Source: Neorhizobium alkalisoli (GTDB taxonomy: Bacteria > Pseudomonadota > Alphaproteobacteria > Rhizobiales > Rhizobiaceae). From it: a stretch of 64,000 nucleotides of DNA. Where the stretch lies: positions 434,001 to 498,000 of the forward strand of contig NZ_PVBN01000002.1 of NCBI RefSeq assembly GCF_002968635.1. The letters run 5' to 3'. Made by a program: the position numbers and the translations under genes. Under the pieces are notes generated by a model, which saw only the letters and a program-made list of their open reading frames with translations, was not told where the DNA came from and ran no database searches. Shown piece by piece: positions 17,761 through 26,482 of this stretch (its first letter is position 1; the number at the start of each line of letters is the position of its first letter).

Positions 17761-19065
17761 GTGGCGAAGGGAACCGAAAACCGGGTATTTGGGAAACGGG
17801 CGCCTCAGCACGTCCTCATTTTCGCCAGCGGTGAAAAAATCCGCCACATGACCATCAGGCCCTGGATGGCCGCCCTGACTTTCTGCTTTCTCGCCGTCTT
17901 TGCGATCGGCTATCTCGCAGCGACCTCCTATCTCGTTATCCGGGATGACCTGATCGGCGCGACAATGGCCAGGCAGGCCCGCATGCAACACGACTACGAG
18001 GATCGAATCTCGGCATTACGGGCCCAGCTCGACCGAATTACCTCCAGGCAACTGCTCGACCAGCAGGTCGTAGAGCAGAAGGTTGAAAAGCTGCTGGAAC
18101 AGCAGAGCGCATTGTTTTCACGACACGGAAAGCTCGGATCGCTGCTGAACCGCGCGGAGGAATCGGGCCTGACGGGACCGGAACCTTCAGCTCCAGTCAC
18201 CTCTCATTCTCCCTTGAAGGAGCGCCAGGCGTCGATGAACGGTGGCGGTGGCTTGCAGGCGATCGACAAGCTGCTTTCCGGAAAGACTGCCGCTACGCCG
18301 CTCGACACATCCAGTGCCCTTGGCTACACGTCGCTACGTGAAAACATTTCCGATCGCGCTGATCGCGTCTTCTCCCGGGTGACGCTTTCGCTGAAGAACC
18401 TCGAGAAGGAACAGCTCGTCAAGATCGCCGATCTGACGACCGGTGCATCGGAAACCGCCGATGCGATCACCGCCATCCTCAGACGGACCGGCGTGGAGGT
18501 GGCCTCCGCGCCAAAAGCCGCCTCAGCAAATGGCGTCGGCGGTCCCTATCTGGAGCCTCAGACAGATATTGGCGCATTCGACGCCTCGCTCGATGATCTC
18601 GATGCGGCCCTCAGCCGCCTGGAAAGCGTGCGTGAAACGGCGCGCGACCTTCCGTTCGGCAATCCGGCTCCCGGCCATGCCATAACCAGCCGCTATGGGA
18701 ACCGCATCGACCCCTTCCTTGGTCGACTGGCCTTGCATGCCGGAATCGACTTCGAGGCTGAAACCGGCCAGGACGTTAAGGCTACTGGCTCTGGAAGGGT
18801 CGTCACCGCCGGCGCGTCGGGCGGTTACGGCAATATGGTGGAGATTGACCACGGCCAAGGCACCACGACGCGCTACGGCCATCTGTCCAAAATCCTGGTC
18901 AAGGAAGGCGATACGGTTGCCGCAGGTGACGTCGTCGGCCGAGCCGGATCCACCGGGCGCTCGACGGGACCGCATGTGCATTATGAGGTTCGTCGAGGCG
19001 GCAATGCCATTGATCCCATTCATTTCCTTAACGCCGGAATGAAGCTCACGACCTATCTCAAGTGA
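17761..19065 (+). CDS. Membrane-anchored M23 (LytM) metallopeptidase
   Basis: A 434-residue envelope protein. A transmembrane helix lies at about 37-60, a coiled coil at about 75-125 and a C-terminal M23 domain at about 305-430. All zinc and catalytic positions of LytM peptidases are present: H326 and D330 in LHAGIDF, and H405 and H407 in GPHVHYEV. An active DD-endopeptidase acting on peptidoglycan crosslinks is therefore expected, in contrast to EnvC-type degenerate domains. The GTG at 17761 follows GGGAG. The closest architectural relatives are the M23 proteins with coiled coils that act in cell elongation or division of alphaproteobacteria. Confidence 0.92.
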   Translation: MAKGTENRVFGKRAPQHVLIFASGEKIRHMTIRPWMAALTFCFLAVFAIGYLAATSYLVIRDDLIGATMARQARMQHDYEDRISALRAQLDRITSRQLLDQQVVEQKVEKLLEQQSALFSRHGKLGSLLNRAEESGLTGPEPSAPVTSHSPLKERQASMNGGGGLQAIDKLLSGKTAATPLDTSSALGYTSLRENISDRADRVFSRVTLSLKNLEKEQLVKIADLTTGASETADAITAILRRTGVEVASAPKAASANGVGGPYLEPQTDIGAFDASLDDLDAALSRLESVRETARDLPFGNPAPGHAITSRYGNRIDPFLGRLALHAGIDFEAETGQDVKATGSGRVVTAGASGGYGNMVEIDHGQGTTTRYGHLSKILVKEGDTVAAGDVVGRAGSTGRSTGPHVHYEVRRGGNAIDPIHFLNAGMKLTTYLK

Positions 19066-19272
19066 GCCGTTGATTGCCAAAAGACAATTTCTTTGCTTCC
19101 GAACGATAGCCGGCTTGTCTATTTAGGATGTTCGTTCACCAATCCCCCAGCCGAATTCCCTGTTTTCCTTGACTTTCAGCGTTTTTGGTTCTATGTCGCG
19201 GACCAGTTGTCGGCCCTGTAGCGCCGACTAGCACAGAGTTCGTACAGAACCGGAACGGAAACGTAATTCCCT

Positions 19273-20802
19273 TTGACCACATTCGCTGATCTTGGCCTGA
19301 GCCAGAAAGTTCTCTCCGCCGTCACTGACGCGGGTTACACCATCCCTACGCCGATCCAGGCCGGGGCAATCCCGCATGCTCTGCAGCGCCGCGACATCTG
19401 CGGTATCGCACAGACCGGAACGGGAAAGACCGCCTCCTTCGTTCTGCCGATGCTGACGCTTTTGGAGAAGGGCCGCGCCCGAGCCCGGATGCCGCGCACG
19501 CTGATTTTGGAGCCGACCCGTGAACTTGCAGCGCAGGTCGCGGAAAACTTCGACAAATATGGCAAGAACCACAAGCTGAATGTCGCGCTGCTGATCGGCG
19601 GCGTCTCGTTCGAAGATCAGGACCGCAAGCTTGAGCGCGGCGCCGACGTCCTCATCTGCACGCCGGGCCGGCTTCTCGACCATTGCGAACGCGGAAAGCT
19701 TCTGATGACCGGCGTCGAGATCCTCGTGATCGACGAAGCCGACCGGATGCTCGACATGGGCTTCATCCCGGATATCGAGCGCATCGCCAAGATGATCCCG
19801 TTCACCCGGCAGACGTTGTTCTTCTCGGCGACGATGCCGCCGGAGATCCAGAAGCTTGCTGATCGCTTCCTGCAAAATCCTGAGCGCATCGAAGTGGCCA
19901 AGCCGTCCACGACAGCCAAGACGGTGACGCAGCGCCTCGTCGCATCGCACAACAAGGATTACGAGAAACGCGCCGTACTGCGCGATCTCATCAAGGCGCA
20001 GGACGACCTGAAGAATGCGATCATCTTCTGCAATCGCAAGAAGGACGTCGCCGATCTCTTCCGCTCGCTGGAGCGTCACGGCTTCTCGGTAGGCGCGCTC
20101 CATGGCGACATGGATCAGCGCTCGCGAACCACCATGCTGGCAAATTTCAAGGACAACAATATCACGCTGCTCGTCGCCTCGGACGTCGCCGCGCGCGGTC
20201 TTGATATCCCGGATGTCAGCCACGTCTTTAATTTCGATGTGCCGATTCATGCGGAAGACTATGTCCACCGCATCGGACGCACCGGCCGTGCCGGACGCTC
20301 GGGTCGGGCCTTTACGATCGTCACCCGGTCGGACACCAAGTACCTCGACGCGATCGAGAAACTGATCGGTGAAAAGGTCGAGTGGCTGAGCGGCGATCTG
20401 ACGGCCCTGCCCGCCCCCATGGAAAGCCATGAGAATGATCGTGGCCGCAAGGGGCGCGATCGTGATAAGGAGCGCGGCCGCGGCAGACGAAGCGATTCGG
20501 GGCGCGGCGATTCGAGTCACAAGGCTGACACGAAGATCCAAGATAATCCGATTGAAGCAGCCGAAGAGGCATTTGTGGAAGCTAGGGTAGAAAACGTGAA
20601 ACCGGAGCGCAAGGCAGACAGGAAGCCGCAGAACAATAGCGGCAACCGCAACACGCGGCCAAGCCCGGCACCCGCAAACGACGACAATCGCGAGCGCCGC
20701 CAGCGTTACCACCGCGACCACGACGACGGCCCCACCCCGATTGGCTTCGGTGATGATATCCCCGCATTCATGCTGATCGTAGCGAACGGCACCAAGGCCT
20801 AA
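19273..20802 (+). CDS. rhlE: DEAD-box RNA helicase, RhlE-like
   Basis: A 509-residue ATP-dependent RNA helicase. The Q motif FADLGLSQKVL..YTIPTPIQ, motif I AQTGTGKTA (about 46-54), PTRELAAQ, DEAD (154-157), the SAT motif FSATMP and motif VI HRIGRTGRAGRSG are all intact. After about residue 380 there is a low-complexity tail rich in Arg, Asp, Lys and Asn, typical of RhlE-like proteins that bind structured RNA in ribosome assembly, cold adaptation or mRNA decay. The start is TTG at 19273, matching the usual MTTFADLG N-terminus; no strong ribosome site is visible. The Nudix gene follows after 5 bases. Confidence 0.95.
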   Translation: MTTFADLGLSQKVLSAVTDAGYTIPTPIQAGAIPHALQRRDICGIAQTGTGKTASFVLPMLTLLEKGRARARMPRTLILEPTRELAAQVAENFDKYGKNHKLNVALLIGGVSFEDQDRKLERGADVLICTPGRLLDHCERGKLLMTGVEILVIDEADRMLDMGFIPDIERIAKMIPFTRQTLFFSATMPPEIQKLADRFLQNPERIEVAKPSTTAKTVTQRLVASHNKDYEKRAVLRDLIKAQDDLKNAIIFCNRKKDVADLFRSLERHGFSVGALHGDMDQRSRTTMLANFKDNNITLLVASDVAARGLDIPDVSHVFNFDVPIHAEDYVHRIGRTGRAGRSGRAFTIVTRSDTKYLDAIEKLIGEKVEWLSGDLTALPAPMESHENDRGRKGRDRDKERGRGRRSDSGRGDSSHKADTKIQDNPIEAAEEAFVEARVENVKPERKADRKPQNNSGNRNTRPSPAPANDDNRERRQRYHRDHDDGPTPIGFGDDIPAFMLIVANGTKA

Positions 20803-20807
20803 TTTCA

Positions 20808-21233
20808 GTGGCAAGACCCGGCATTGATTTTCCTGGCGTCGGTGCCGGGCTTGTCATCCTGCGCGACGACGGGAGAGTCTTGCTCTGCCGACGCATGAAA
20901 GCCCCGGAAGCCGGTTTCTGGAACATTGTCGGCGGCAAAGTCGATCCGATGGAGCCGTCGTCCGATGCAGCGCGCCGCGAGGCCGAAGAAGAAACGGGCC
21001 TCAAAATCGGCGATGTCGAGTTTCTCTGCATGGCCGAGGAAATCATCGAGGCTGACCGGCAGCATTGGGTCTCGCTGATCTATGTCACACGAGATTTTTC
21101 CGGCGAGCCGACGCTGACCGAGCCGGACAAACTGTCTGAAATTGGCTGGTTCGATCCGAAAGATCCCCCGCAGCCGCTTTCAGCCTTCTCTGCCAGGGCG
21201 TTCTCGCACCTCGAAACCGTGCAACAGCAATAA
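20808..21233 (+). CDS. Nudix hydrolase
   Basis: A 141-residue Nudix protein. The box G-x5-E-x7-REUxEExGU is complete: GGKVDPME, then PSSDAAR, then REAEEETGL. The substrate is a nucleoside diphosphate linked to another moiety, but the sequence does not say which; MutT-like dNTP clean-up is one option. The start is a GTG five bases after the helicase stop, with no separate Shine-Dalgarno, so translation is probably coupled to the helicase gene. Confidence 0.9.
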   Translation: MARPGIDFPGVGAGLVILRDDGRVLLCRRMKAPEAGFWNIVGGKVDPMEPSSDAARREAEEETGLKIGDVEFLCMAEEIIEADRQHWVSLIYVTRDFSGEPTLTEPDKLSEIGWFDPKDPPQPLSAFSARAFSHLETVQQQ

Positions 21234-21283
21234 GGACCGCCCCGGACGAACCGAAGCCGGTCATGGTTAGATGAGGATCTGCC

Positions 21284-21610
21284 TCAAGAGGTAGATTTAG
21301 CCCGCAAGGCGGCTTCGAAGGCGAGCCGCGCCCATTTTCGCATTTCATCCGGATCGTCGAATGCTTCTTCCGGTATCGTCCAGTAAGGCATCGGAACGGG
21401 CGTGCCTTTCTTGTTTTCATATACCCACTGCCGCGCGCCGGCAGTGGCAAACTCCGGACCGCTAACCTCGTCTGCCTTCAGCATGATCTCGTCGCGCAGG
21501 TCGATCGCAATGATCAGGCCCTGGTGATAGATACCCTTGCCGCCAAACATGCGGCGGATCGATACGGGGCCGAGCCCCTCGAACAACTCCTCGATGCCGG
21601 CATTGTCCAT
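21284..21610 (-). CDS. TfoX N-terminal domain protein
   Basis: A 108-residue protein made only of the TfoX/Sxy N-terminal domain, with the hallmark IRRMFGGKGIYHQG near residue 18 and the later YWTIPEE. The C-terminal TfoX domain of competence regulators is missing, as in many alphaproteobacterial stand-alone proteins of unknown role. It starts two bases after the stop of the MoeA/MocA-like gene and is the last gene of the molybdoenzyme-maturation operon. Whether it has a role in that process or is a passenger cannot be told. Confidence 0.85.
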   Translation of the reverse strand: MDNAGIEELFEGLGPVSIRRMFGGKGIYHQGLIIAIDLRDEIMLKADEVSGPEFATAGARQWVYENKKGTPVPMPYWTIPEEAFDDPDEMRKWARLAFEAALRAKSTS

Positions 21611-21612
21611 TC

Positions 21613-23247
21613 TTACCCCCTGAGAATACCACCCGCAGCCGCCACCTCTTCCGGCGTGTCCACATCGAGATGCGCCGCTGGACCGATATCGATATCGATG
21701 ATCGGCAGGCCGGAACTCTCGATGATGGCGCGTGCCCCTACATCGCCCTGAAGCCCGAGAACCGCATCGTACGCCACGCGGGGCAGGATGACCGGATTTC
21801 CTCGCTTCCCACCGGATACCGATCGGATCACCACGTCACCACCGGCCTCCCGAAAGGCTGTGATCAGCATGCTCACGTGCTCGGCGGTCACGCTCGGCAT
21901 GTCCGCCAGCATCACCAGGATGCCGTCCTTCGATGCAAGCTCCGGATTGGAGAAACCGGCGACCAGGGAGCTTGCGATACCCGACGCGTAATTCGGGTTG
22001 AAGCAGCAAGAAATTTCCAGGCCGGCAAGCGCCGCTTCCACGTCCTTGCGGCGATGGCCGGTGACGACGACGACAGGAGAAGCTTGCGAACTCTGCAACA
22101 TCGTCGCCGTGCGCCGCGCGAGGGGTATGCCGTCGAATTCCGCCAGCAGCTTGTGAAGCCCACCGTTTCCCATGCGCCGGGCCTGGCCTGCCGCCAGCAG
22201 CAATGCACCGACCGACAGATCTGCCGTCTTTTCGATGATGGAATCGCGTGGCTTCGGGCGGCTCGCGATTTCCATCAACAGTCCGCCGACTCCCATGCCG
22301 GTGATGTCGAATGACGTTACGGCCTCGCCCGCCATCAAGCGGCTCAGCACCCAGTCGAAACCATTCTCTTTCGGAGAACGAGCGCAGCCGGGAGCGCCAA
22401 GCACAGGTACCTCGCCGATCCGGCCGAGCACAAGCAGATTGCCCGGATCGACCGGCATGCCGACCTGATGGACTTCTCCACCAGCCCGGCGGATCGCAGC
22501 AGGTATGACATCGTCTTTGTCCGCTACGGCGGAAGCGCCGAAGACGACAATCATAGCCGGCCCGCGCGTCTCTTCGGGTTTGAGCTCCAGAAGAACCTCG
22601 GTCAGCCGTTCCACTGTATGCGAGATGCGGATTTCCTTCGTCAGGCGGCTACCGGATATCGCAAGGCGCTGTTCCAGAAGTTTGGCCGTCCGATCCATGA
22701 CCGAGGTCTTCAGCGACGGAAGTTCGGTCGCGATCAATGTCACCGCGCGGGGATGGAAAACCTTCACTTGAAAAGGGACGGCTCCCGACAGCAGAGAAAC
22801 GGCCTCGGCGACCCCGTCGCCGCTGACGGCCAGAGGAATGATCTTGACGGTTGCCACCATATCGCCTTCCCGCACAGTGACATGGTCGGCAAGACAGGCG
22901 AGCGTGATGGCCGGATCGATGCGGTTCAGGGCGTCCACGACCGTCTTGTCGGCCACGAAGAGGCCGTCCGCATTGGCATAGATGTTCACCCGCCCCGTCG
23001 CGGCCTCGGAAAAACGCAGATTGTCGGGAGCGATGACATTGGCGATGGCGGCGGCGGCGTGATCCTCCAGCATGTCGCCAGGATCGAGCCGTACGGCTAC
23101 CACGGACGCCACGCCTTCCTGAGACATCCTGGCGATATCCTCCTTCGACAGGATCTGTCCCTTCGAGATGCGGCCGGAGGGCAACCGGATACTGTGCGCC
23201 AGCACCACGCCTTCTGCTTCGCCGAGGTTGAAGGTTCCGTATTTCAT
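21613..23247 (-). CDS. Fusion of molybdopterin-binding (MoeA/MogA-like) domain and MocA-type nucleotidyltransferase
   Basis: A 544-residue two-domain protein. Residues about 1-335 form a molybdopterin-binding MoCF-type region, with VVFGASAVADKDDVIP and a later GAPGCARSPKENGFD. From about residue 345 there is a MobA/MocA-like transferase with LLLAAGQARRMG, the nucleotide-binding loop, and LVMLADMPSVT with the metal-binding aspartate. MocA attaches CMP to molybdopterin to give the cytosine dinucleotide cofactor used by xanthine and CO dehydrogenase-family hydroxylases, so this protein may bind and activate the cofactor in one chain. It follows the XdhC gene by six bases in a tight operon with coxD- and coxE-like genes. 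Confidence 0.88.
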   Translation of the reverse strand: MKYGTFNLGEAEGVVLAHSIRLPSGRISKGQILSKEDIARMSQEGVASVVAVRLDPGDMLEDHAAAAIANVIAPDNLRFSEAATGRVNIYANADGLFVADKTVVDALNRIDPAITLACLADHVTVREGDMVATVKIIPLAVSGDGVAEAVSLLSGAVPFQVKVFHPRAVTLIATELPSLKTSVMDRTAKLLEQRLAISGSRLTKEIRISHTVERLTEVLLELKPEETRGPAMIVVFGASAVADKDDVIPAAIRRAGGEVHQVGMPVDPGNLLVLGRIGEVPVLGAPGCARSPKENGFDWVLSRLMAGEAVTSFDITGMGVGGLLMEIASRPKPRDSIIEKTADLSVGALLLAAGQARRMGNGGLHKLLAEFDGIPLARRTATMLQSSQASPVVVVTGHRRKDVEAALAGLEISCCFNPNYASGIASSLVAGFSNPELASKDGILVMLADMPSVTAEHVSMLITAFREAGGDVVIRSVSGGKRGNPVILPRVAYDAVLGLQGDVGARAIIESSGLPIIDIDIGPAAHLDVDTPEEVAAAGGILRG

Positions 23248-23253
23248 CCAGTA

Positions 23254-23949
23254 TCACCCATCAGTGACAAGATCGCGGCGTCGGAAGGCCTGGACGACCT
23301 GGGCGAGAGTGGCAAGCGCGATTTCCGCCGGGCTCGCCGCAGCGATGTCCAAGCCGATCGGCGCCGCAATCCGGCCGATCTCTTCGTCGGTCCGCCCCAT
23401 TTCCTTCAGTCGCTCAACGCGCTTCGCATGTGTCTTGCGGCTCCCGAGCGCTCCGACATAAAAACAGCCGACCCTGAGGGCCTCCGACAGGGCAAAGTCG
23501 TCGATCTTCGGGTCGTGCGTGACCGCTGCCAGTGCGGTATAGGCGTCAAGCGGCCGCTCCCTGAGCACGTCTTCCGGCCAATCGGCGATCAGCTCGACAC
23601 CATCGAAACGCTCCTCTGTCGCAAATGCGGTGCGCGGATCGATGATCGTCAGATCATAGCCAGCGACCGGAGCCAACCGGGCCAGCGCCTGGCTGATATG
23701 CACTGCTCCGATCACCACGATACGCGGCGGCGGCAAATGGACGTTGAGGAAAAGCGAGCGCCCGTCGACTTCCGCCATCGCCGCTTTGCCGCTCCGGAAC
23801 GCTTTGGCGACCTCCTGGCCGAGCGGACCTGGAACGGGTTCACCTTCTAGGATCAACCGCACCGGGCCGCCGGAAAGGTCGGTCGCGACAACGGCGGCCT
23901 TGCGGGCTTGCCGAGCGGCGTTGAGCTTTGCGAGCGTTTCGAGCTCCAT
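23254..23949 (-). CDS. XdhC-type protein, C-terminal Rossmann half
   Basis: A 231-residue protein. The C-terminal part carries the XdhC Rossmann fold: VVIGAVHISQALARLAP with a nucleotide-binding pattern, the ALGSRKTHAKR motif, and GLDIAAASPAEIALATLAQVV near the end. XdhC proteins bind the molybdenum cofactor, help sulfurate it and insert it into molybdenum hydroxylases. The start ATG overlaps the stop of the preceding XdhC/CoxI N-terminal gene by one base (TGATG). The two together correspond to one full-length XdhC, so the gene looks split, although the same split exists in cox clusters as CoxF/CoxI-like pairs. Confidence 0.88.
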   Translation of the reverse strand: MELETLAKLNAARQARKAAVVATDLSGGPVRLILEGEPVPGPLGQEVAKAFRSGKAAMAEVDGRSLFLNVHLPPPRIVVIGAVHISQALARLAPVAGYDLTIIDPRTAFATEERFDGVELIADWPEDVLRERPLDAYTALAAVTHDPKIDDFALSEALRVGCFYVGALGSRKTHAKRVERLKEMGRTDEEIGRIAAPIGLDIAAASPAEIALATLAQVVQAFRRRDLVTDG

Positions 23950-24275
23950 CAAGCAAGCCTTTCCACATACACCCGGATTTTACCCCCGCAGGAGAGGCCG
24001 ACGCGCCAGGCTGTCTCGTCGGCCACGCCGAACTCAAGCATCTTCGGGACGCCTGACGTGATAACGTCGAGCGCCTCGGTGATGACGGCTCCTTCAACGC
24101 AGCCGCCCGAGACAGAGCCTTCGAAATTGCCTTCGCCGTCGATGACCAGATGGCTGCCCGACGGGCGCGGCGCCGAACCCCATGTCTCGACTACAGTGGC
24201 GATAGCAACCTGGCGGCCATCTTCTCTCCAGGTCTGGGCGGTCAGCAACGGATCGAGAATTTCAGATGCAGTCAT
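23949..24275 (-). CDS. XdhC/CoxI N-terminal-domain protein
   Basis: A 108-residue protein equal to the XdhC_CoxI N-terminal domain, with VVETWGSAPRPSGSHLV, the central VSGGCVEGAVI and the Cys in LSCGGKIRVYVE. The two conserved cysteines are candidates for sulfur or cofactor handling. It overlaps the CoxE-like gene upstream (ATGA, four bases) and the next XdhC gene downstream (one base), so the three are translated together. It is likely to act with the downstream Rossmann protein as a two-subunit XdhC. Confidence 0.88.
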   Translation of the reverse strand: MTASEILDPLLTAQTWREDGRQVAIATVVETWGSAPRPSGSHLVIDGEGNFEGSVSGGCVEGAVITEALDVITSGVPKMLEFGVADETAWRVGLSCGGKIRVYVERLA

Positions 24276-25525
24276 GCCACCCTCCGTGGATGCATATAGC
24301 GGCGCGGGTCCGCCGATTTCGTATGGTCATCCGATAGCGCGATGGCGAGATCGGCAAGCGATTGCAGATTGTGGACAGCCCGGAATTCGTCCACATGCGG
24401 CAACATCGCACGAACACCCTGCGCCCTTGCCTCAAAACCCTCGAACCGCAGCAGCGGATTAAGCCAGATCAGCCGCCGGCAGGAACGATGCAGGCGGTCC
24501 ATTTCCGTTTCCAGTTCCTTGACGCCTTCTCGCTCCAGGCCATCGGTGATCAGCAGCACGACCGCGCCCTGGCCGAGCACCCGGCGCGACCAGAGGCGGT
24601 TGAATTCGGAAAGCGTCGCGCCGATCCGTGTGCCGCCGGACCAGTCGCGCACGGCATCAGTACAGCCGGCAAGCGCCTCGTCCGGGTCGCGGCGGCGCAT
24701 TTGCCGGGTTACATTGGTGAGCCGCGTACCGAACAGGAAGGTGTGGACCCGGGTCCGCCTTTCGGTCAGGGCATGCAGAAAATGCAGAAAGATGCGCGTG
24801 TATTGGCTCATCGAGCCGGAGATGTCGGCAAGCACCACAAGAGGCGGCGGCGTCTTCTTGCGCTCCCGAAAGCGCGGAAGGATAAGATCGCCTCCCGTTC
24901 GCATCGCCTGGCGCATGCTGGCGCGCGGATCGATGATCGGTGGCCGGTATGATGAGCTGAAGCGACGTGTCTTGACCTCGTCGAGCGGTAGCGCCAGCTT
25001 GGCAAGCTCGCGTCGCGCCAGGGCCAGTTCGGCCGCCGTCATCTGGGCAAAATCCATCCGCTTCAGGACTTCGCTGCCGGACGTGGTGAAGCGCGAATCG
25101 ATCTCGATCTCCGGAGGTGCTTTGCGGGCAGCGCCTTTCGGCTGATCGCTGATCAGTGCATCACCGACCCGCGTCGCGCCGGCTTTCTGCTTTTCTTGCT
25201 CATGACGATCAGGCGCCTTGGGCGACATCATCGCAATCATCTTGCCGACAAGGTCCCGCGAGCGCCAGAACAGCCGAAATGCTTCATCGAAGACCGCCTG
25301 GTCCTCGTGGCGCTTGACAAAAACGGCCGAGAGCGCGGCATGAAACTCCTCACGCGAGCCAATCCCTATAGCATCGACCGCAACGATCGCGTCGGCGGCT
25401 GCGGCCGGCCCCGTCTTCAGCCCGGCGCGACGGAGCACTCTGGAAAAGTAGACAAGATTGTCGGCAAGCCGCCCATCCGGACCTGGTGGAACGACGATGC
25501 CGTCCTGCCCTATGCTCGTCATCAT
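24272..25525 (-). CDS. VWA-domain protein, CoxE-like
   Basis: A 417-residue CoxE-type protein. The N-terminal half is helical. The C-terminal half is a von Willebrand A domain with a complete MIDAS start, DISGSMS (about residue 234), the later GGTRIGATL and a third metal site at LLITDGLE. In Oligotropha the CoxD ATPase and CoxE together act in post-translational maturation of the CuSMo centre of CO dehydrogenase. The gene starts three bases after the MoxR/CoxD-like stop and overlaps the XdhC-like gene, so all belong to one operon. Two ATG codons lie in tandem at the start. Confidence 0.9.
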   Translation of the reverse strand: MMTSIGQDGIVVPPGPDGRLADNLVYFSRVLRRAGLKTGPAAAADAIVAVDAIGIGSREEFHAALSAVFVKRHEDQAVFDEAFRLFWRSRDLVGKMIAMMSPKAPDRHEQEKQKAGATRVGDALISDQPKGAARKAPPEIEIDSRFTTSGSEVLKRMDFAQMTAAELALARRELAKLALPLDEVKTRRFSSSYRPPIIDPRASMRQAMRTGGDLILPRFRERKKTPPPLVVLADISGSMSQYTRIFLHFLHALTERRTRVHTFLFGTRLTNVTRQMRRRDPDEALAGCTDAVRDWSGGTRIGATLSEFNRLWSRRVLGQGAVVLLITDGLEREGVKELETEMDRLHRSCRRLIWLNPLLRFEGFEARAQGVRAMLPHVDEFRAVHNLQSLADLAIALSDDHTKSADPRRYMHPRRVA

Positions 25526-25528
25526 GAC

Positions 25529-26458
25529 CTACACCGCCGTCTGCAGTTCCGCCTTCACTTCGGCAAGAACCCGCTCTCCTTCGCCACCTCTGATCCGCGC
25601 GATATCGTCCTGATACTTCAGGAGAGTACCCAGCGTATCGGCAATCGTCTCGGGGTCGAGCGCAAGCCGGTCCAGTTCCGTCAACGCCGTCGCCCAGTCG
25701 ATGGTCTCCGCCACGCCCGGATTCTTGAACAGATCGCGCGTCCTGAGCTTTTGGACATAGGCAACCACCTGACGCGACAGGGTTTCGCCGCATTGCGGAA
25801 CCTTGCGGCGGATGATCTCAAGCTCCTGCGCCGCGTCCGGGTAATCGACCCAGTGATAGAGACAGCGGCGTTTCAGCGCGTCATGGATCTCGCGGGTTCG
25901 ATTGGTCGTGATGATGACAATGGGGGGCTCGGAGGCTTTGATCGTGCCTAGCTCGGGGATCGTCACTTGGAAATCGGAAAGCACTTCCAGAAGGAAGGCT
26001 TCAAAGGCCTCGTCGGTGCGGTCCAGTTCGTCGATCAGGAATACCGGGGCCGGTTGGCCGGGTTGACCAAGGGCCTGAAGCACCGGGCGGCGGATGAGAT
26101 GGCGTTCCGAGAAGAGATCGGCCTCCAATCGCTCGCGGCTCTCGATGCCGGTCGCCTCGGACAACCGGATATCCAGCATTTGTGCCGGATAGTTCCATTC
26201 GTAAACGGCCGAGGAGATATCGAGGCCTTCGTAACACTGCAGCCGGATCAACGGCCTGCCGAGCGCTTTTGCAAGGGTCTTGGCGATCTCGGTCTTACCG
26301 ACGCCGGCCTCACCTTCCAGGAAGAGCGGCCGCTTCATCTTGAGCGCCAGGAAGACGACCGTCGCAAGGGACCGACCGGCAAGATAGTCCCCGGCGGCAA
26401 GTAGCGCGATTGTCTCGTCGATCGAGGCGGGCAATGTGCCTGATGTTTCGTCCGGCAT
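25529..26458 (-). CDS. MoxR-family AAA+ ATPase, CoxD-like
   Basis: A 309-residue MoxR AAA+ ATPase. Walker A is in GEAGVGKTEIA (about residue 50), Walker B in VFLIDELDRTDEAF (about 140), and the sensor 1 region in IVIITTNRTREIHDALKRR. MoxR ATPases work with VWA proteins to load metal or remodel enzymes. The VWA partner is the next gene, and the XdhC-like genes after it point to a molybdenum hydroxylase as the target. This is the CoxD-CoxE arrangement. The structural subunits are not nearby in this window. Confidence 0.92.
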   Translation of the reverse strand: MPDETSGTLPASIDETIALLAAGDYLAGRSLATVVFLALKMKRPLFLEGEAGVGKTEIAKTLAKALGRPLIRLQCYEGLDISSAVYEWNYPAQMLDIRLSEATGIESRERLEADLFSERHLIRRPVLQALGQPGQPAPVFLIDELDRTDEAFEAFLLEVLSDFQVTIPELGTIKASEPPIVIITTNRTREIHDALKRRCLYHWVDYPDAAQELEIIRRKVPQCGETLSRQVVAYVQKLRTRDLFKNPGVAETIDWATALTELDRLALDPETIADTLGTLLKYQDDIARIRGGEGERVLAEVKAELQTAV

Positions 26459-26482
26459 GACTATACCCTTTCAAACAGCGTT

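Noticed and set aside
19228..20814. A 528-codon minus-strand frame across the helicase gene
   Set aside because: The plus strand codes for a helicase with every DEAD-box motif; the antisense translation has no family features.
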